DNA from: Desulfuromonadales bacterium
GTDB taxonomy: Bacteria > Desulfobacterota > Desulfuromonadia > Geobacterales > Pseudopelobacteraceae
Length of the DNA stretch: 64,000 bases
Assembly (NCBI GenBank): GCA_013349325.1
Contig: DUZX01000006.1
Coordinates: 1-64,000 of the forward strand
Reading direction: 5' to 3'
In this document: piece by piece, positions 61,737 to 64,000 of the stretch
Layout of the letters: each line of letters starts with the position of its first letter
How positions within the stretch are numbered: the first letter of the stretch is position 1
Made by a program: the position numbers and the translations under genes
Notes under the pieces: model-generated
The model's input: the letters and a program-made list of their open reading frames with translations, nothing else
Told to the model about the DNA's origin: nothing
Databases searched by the model: none

Positions 61737-62483
61737 ATGGATTTAGCTACCATTATTGGATTGACGATGGCCTTCGGGTCGATTGTCGGCGGTGCAGTCA
61801 TAGAAGGTGTCCATGTAAAAGCGTTGATACAGCCAACCGCTGCCATGATCGTTTTGGGTGGTACATTTGGTGCGACGTTTGTCTGCTTTCCGCTAGAGGC
61901 CATTATCGGTGCGCTTAAAAATGTTGTCGTTGCCTTCCTGCCGCCAAAAGTTGACCACGAAGCGGTGGTCAAAGATATCATAGACTATGCCACCAAAGCC
62001 CGCCGTAACGGACTGATTTCGCTGGAACAGGAGGCGCAGAAAGCCAAGGACGGTTTTATCAAGAAGGGGATCTCACTCGTTGTTGACGGTATTGATCCTC
62101 AAAAGCTGCGTGAAACACTGGAAGCCGAAATCATGGCCTATGAAGATCATTTCAAGCATTCAGTCGAATTTTATGAAGCTGCGGGCGGCTTTGCACCGAC
62201 AATCGGTATTATCGGCGCCGTGCTCGGTCTGATTCACGTTATGGGTAATCTTTCCGACACCTCAAAGCTTGGAGGTGGTATTGCCGTCGCCTTTGTTGCA
62301 ACAATCTACGGACTTATGGTCGCGAATATCATCTGTCTGCCGATTGCAACCAAACTGAAGATTCGTATGAAGGCGGAAATATTGCGACGTGTCATGATTC
62401 TGGAAGGGCTGATTGCGATTCAAAATGGCGAAAACCCTCACTTTATTGAGCAAAAACTGAAGGCCTTCCTTGGTGGTCATTAA
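61737..62483 (+). CDS. motA: Flagellar motor stator protein MotA
   Basis: 248 aa. Four membrane helices with the stator motifs GLTMAFGSIVGGAVIEG near the N-terminus and the conserved Pro-rich GGFAPTIGIIGAVLGLIHVMGNL...AVAFVATIYGLMVANIICLPIA. The charged cytoplasmic loop lies between helices 2 and 3. It forms the ion channel with MotB. Confidence 0.95.
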   Translation: MDLATIIGLTMAFGSIVGGAVIEGVHVKALIQPTAAMIVLGGTFGATFVCFPLEAIIGALKNVVVAFLPPKVDHEAVVKDIIDYATKARRNGLISLEQEAQKAKDGFIKKGISLVVDGIDPQKLRETLEAEIMAYEDHFKHSVEFYEAAGGFAPTIGIIGAVLGLIHVMGNLSDTSKLGGGIAVAFVATIYGLMVANIICLPIATKLKIRMKAEILRRVMILEGLIAIQNGENPHFIEQKLKAFLGGH

Positions 62484-62489
62484 ACTGTT

Positions 62490-63281
62490 ATGGCACTGAA
62501 AAAAGTACCTGAAAAAGAGGCAAACCACGAGCGCTGGCTCGTCTCCTACGCGGACTTTATTACGCTGCTTTTTGCTGTTTTCGTTGTTTTGTACGCGATG
62601 GGGCAAAGCGATAAAAAGAAAGTAGAGGAGGTTGTGCAGTCGATGCAGGCCTCTTTCGGCATGGCAAATGTCGGCTCACCGGCAGCCAAGATAAACGTGA
62701 TACCGTCCAAGGCGATTACCGTCATGCCAGCGATAAAACCGGAAGCGGCCATAGTTCCCTTTGGCCGTCAACGGGGCGGAATGGGAATGGCCAGAGTACG
62801 GGCAGAGGAAAAGGACTTTCGCCAGATTAAATCATCGATTGAAGCGTATCTGGTAAAACAGGGTGCCGAGAGCAAGGTTGCACTGACCATCACCCGGCGC
62901 GGCTTGGTGGTCAGCCTGAAGGAAGCCGGGTTTTTCAATTCAGGAGAAGCAAGCGTTCGACAGGACGCCTTTGAGTTGATTAACACGATATCCGAGGTCA
63001 TGACCCAGTATAATAACCCGCTGCGAATCGAAGGGCACACCGACAACATCCCGATCAATTCGACTCAGTTCCCATCTAATTGGGAGCTGTCGACAGCACG
63101 CGCGACCAATGCACTCAAATATCTGATCAACCATTTTGAAGTTGATCCGGACAAGATATCGGCTACCGGTTATGCCGAATTCCGCCCGGTTGCTGACAAT
63201 GGCACCCCTGAAGGACGAGCAAAAAACCGCCGCGTCGATGTCGTCATGCTCACCAGTGAAGGCGAACGCGGCGAGCCGTAA
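62490..63281 (+). CDS. motB: Flagellar motor stator protein MotB
   Basis: 263 aa. N-terminal helix with the ion-binding Asp in YADFITLLFAVFVVLYAMGQS. The C-terminal OmpA-like peptidoglycan-binding domain has RIEGHTDNIPINSTQFPSNWELSTARATN and GYAEFRPVADNGTPEGRAKNRRVDV. Starts 6 nt after motA; the flbD-motA-motB order is the usual one. Confidence 0.96.
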   Translation: MALKKVPEKEANHERWLVSYADFITLLFAVFVVLYAMGQSDKKKVEEVVQSMQASFGMANVGSPAAKINVIPSKAITVMPAIKPEAAIVPFGRQRGGMGMARVRAEEKDFRQIKSSIEAYLVKQGAESKVALTITRRGLVVSLKEAGFFNSGEASVRQDAFELINTISEVMTQYNNPLRIEGHTDNIPINSTQFPSNWELSTARATNALKYLINHFEVDPDKISATGYAEFRPVADNGTPEGRAKNRRVDVVMLTSEGERGEP

Positions 63282-63291
63282 TACACTTCTG

Positions 63292-64000
63292 CTACTGTAG
63301 CACTTCCCTGCGAAAAACATACACGGCAGCATCCAGTTCAGGCGGCAGCACAAGACGGCTCAGTGTCTGATCCTCTGTCAGGCTGAATGTCGTCTGCAGA
63401 CGATACTCAGCCCAATTCCCGGCTGCAAACCTGTGGCGACTTCCGATAACGATATACAATTGTACACTTTTTGTCCTGAACACCTGCTGTTCAAAACGGT
63501 TGCCGGCCGGTGGCCACGAGCAGAGCACCACTTCCGGGGCGTACTCACGTAGCGCTGTTCCGGCATCTTTTTTGACGACAATTTCAGAATAATGGACCTC
63601 ATGCTGCCAGCTATAATCATCGCTAGCCGTGATGCTGATACCTCTGTCAGCGAGAAAGCGCGTCAATGTCCCATCCCCGGCGGCGATCTCCAGACAGGGT
63701 CGAGACGCAATCAGTTCAACCAGTCTGTCAATCAGTTGTCGGGAGTAAAAACAGTAAATTCCCTCTGGCTGGACCAGCGGCATGAGCAGTTTTTTCTGGG
63801 GCAGCAGCGGCCAGAGGAGGTTGAACCAGAACAGTGATGCCGGTTTGCGTACGAGGCCGTCGGCAAAGAGCAGCTTTTGGGCGATATAACCGTTCAGACG
63901 ATTGAAGCGTACTTTCCCTGTCTCAATACCGGTCGCCACAGAAACCAGGTGTCGCTTGACAATCAGGTGAGCCATGCGCGTCCGTACTGCCTGCTGGACC
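63292..64000 (-). CDS. SAM-dependent methyltransferase-like protein, 5' end beyond the window
   Basis: The minus-strand frame is open to the right edge; the first ATG inside is at 63975. A weak AdoMet-binding signature CLEIAAGDGTLTRFLADRGISITASDD (about 95-121 from that ATG) precedes EVVLCSWPPAGNRFE. The N-terminal region LIVKRHLVSVATGIETGKVRF does not look like a start, and the frame continues as QAVRTRM, so the true start is likely to lie outside. Family membership is moderately supported; substrate unknown. It is convergent with motB, 10 nt apart. Confidence 0.65.
   Translation of the reverse strand, partial: VQQAVRTRMAHLIVKRHLVSVATGIETGKVRFNRLNGYIAQKLLFADGLVRKPASLFWFNLLWPLLPQKKLLMPLVQPEGIYCFYSRQLIDRLVELIASRPCLEIAAGDGTLTRFLADRGISITASDDYSWQHEVHYSEIVVKKDAGTALREYAPEVVLCSWPPAGNRFEQQVFRTKSVQLYIVIGSRHRFAAGNWAEYRLQTTFSLTEDQTLSRLVLPPELDAAVYVFRREVLQ

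Overview
The window looks like a chromosomal segment of a Geobacter-group bacterium (Desulfuromonadota; Geobacter, Trichlorobacter or Pelobacter propionicus type). This is an inference from gene content, not from a database match. The pointers are GTP-dependent PEP carboxykinase, an MglB/MglA roadblock-GTPase pair, a sensor with a CXXCH haem-c motif, many chemotaxis and cyclic-di-GMP proteins, FlbD-MotA-MotB, and a sigma-54-type promoter in front of glutamate synthase. Gene density is high and genes are mostly in short operons. No IS transposase, prophage or CRISPR array was seen.

Positions 1-5870 hold a decayed accessory locus related to type III restriction-modification. It contains the C-terminal part of an adenine methylase with two in-frame palindromic repeat insertions, an intact AAA-type ATPase, a TOPRIM-like partner that looks broken by an internal deletion, and an intact helicase-nuclease subunit. 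Housekeeping follows: metH (with a 42-bp palindromic insert in an interdomain linker), an EF-hand membrane protein, a SlyD-like isomerase with a Cys/Asp-rich loop, a TRIC-type channel, a DEAD-box helicase with a structured leader, folD, a parvulin, gltB-gltD, an outer-membrane protein and pckG (5932-25177).

Positions 25235-41156 carry hypA, a small lipoprotein, a cheR-mcp-cheW cluster, an NlpC/P60 protein, moeA-nfo, and an operon of a small membrane protein, fabI and hflX (hflX apparently starts at AUU). Two large sensor proteins follow: a THI5/NMT1-domain hybrid histidine kinase and a haem-c GGDEF-EAL protein. After these come a PstS-like binding protein and the stub of a chemoreceptor that has lost almost its whole body.

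Positions 41172-54539 contain small conserved genes (YceH, DUF2288, UPF0158), a glycosyltransferase, a Nudix hydrolase, CopA, an AI-2E-family permease, LpxH, a penicillin-binding transpeptidase, a LOG-family protein, mglB-mglA, tRNA-Ser(GCU), a lipoprotein, RNase HI, an acyltransferase and a release-factor-like protein. Positions 54615-59139 are a complete branched-chain amino-acid ABC transporter operon (livK-H-M-G-F).

Positions 59140-59853 are a degenerate stretch: an hsdM C-terminal remnant, an intrinsic terminator and a minus-strand TPP riboswitch with no thiamine gene behind it. The window ends with a PilZ protein, a BioD-like/DRTGG protein, flbD-motA-motB and a methyltransferase-like gene that runs off the right edge.

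The most unusual observations are the orphan TPP riboswitch, the probable AUU start of hflX, three in-frame palindromic repeats inside coding genes, the chemoreceptor stub, the metal-loop SlyD, and the partly dismantled restriction locus that keeps an intact nuclease subunit.
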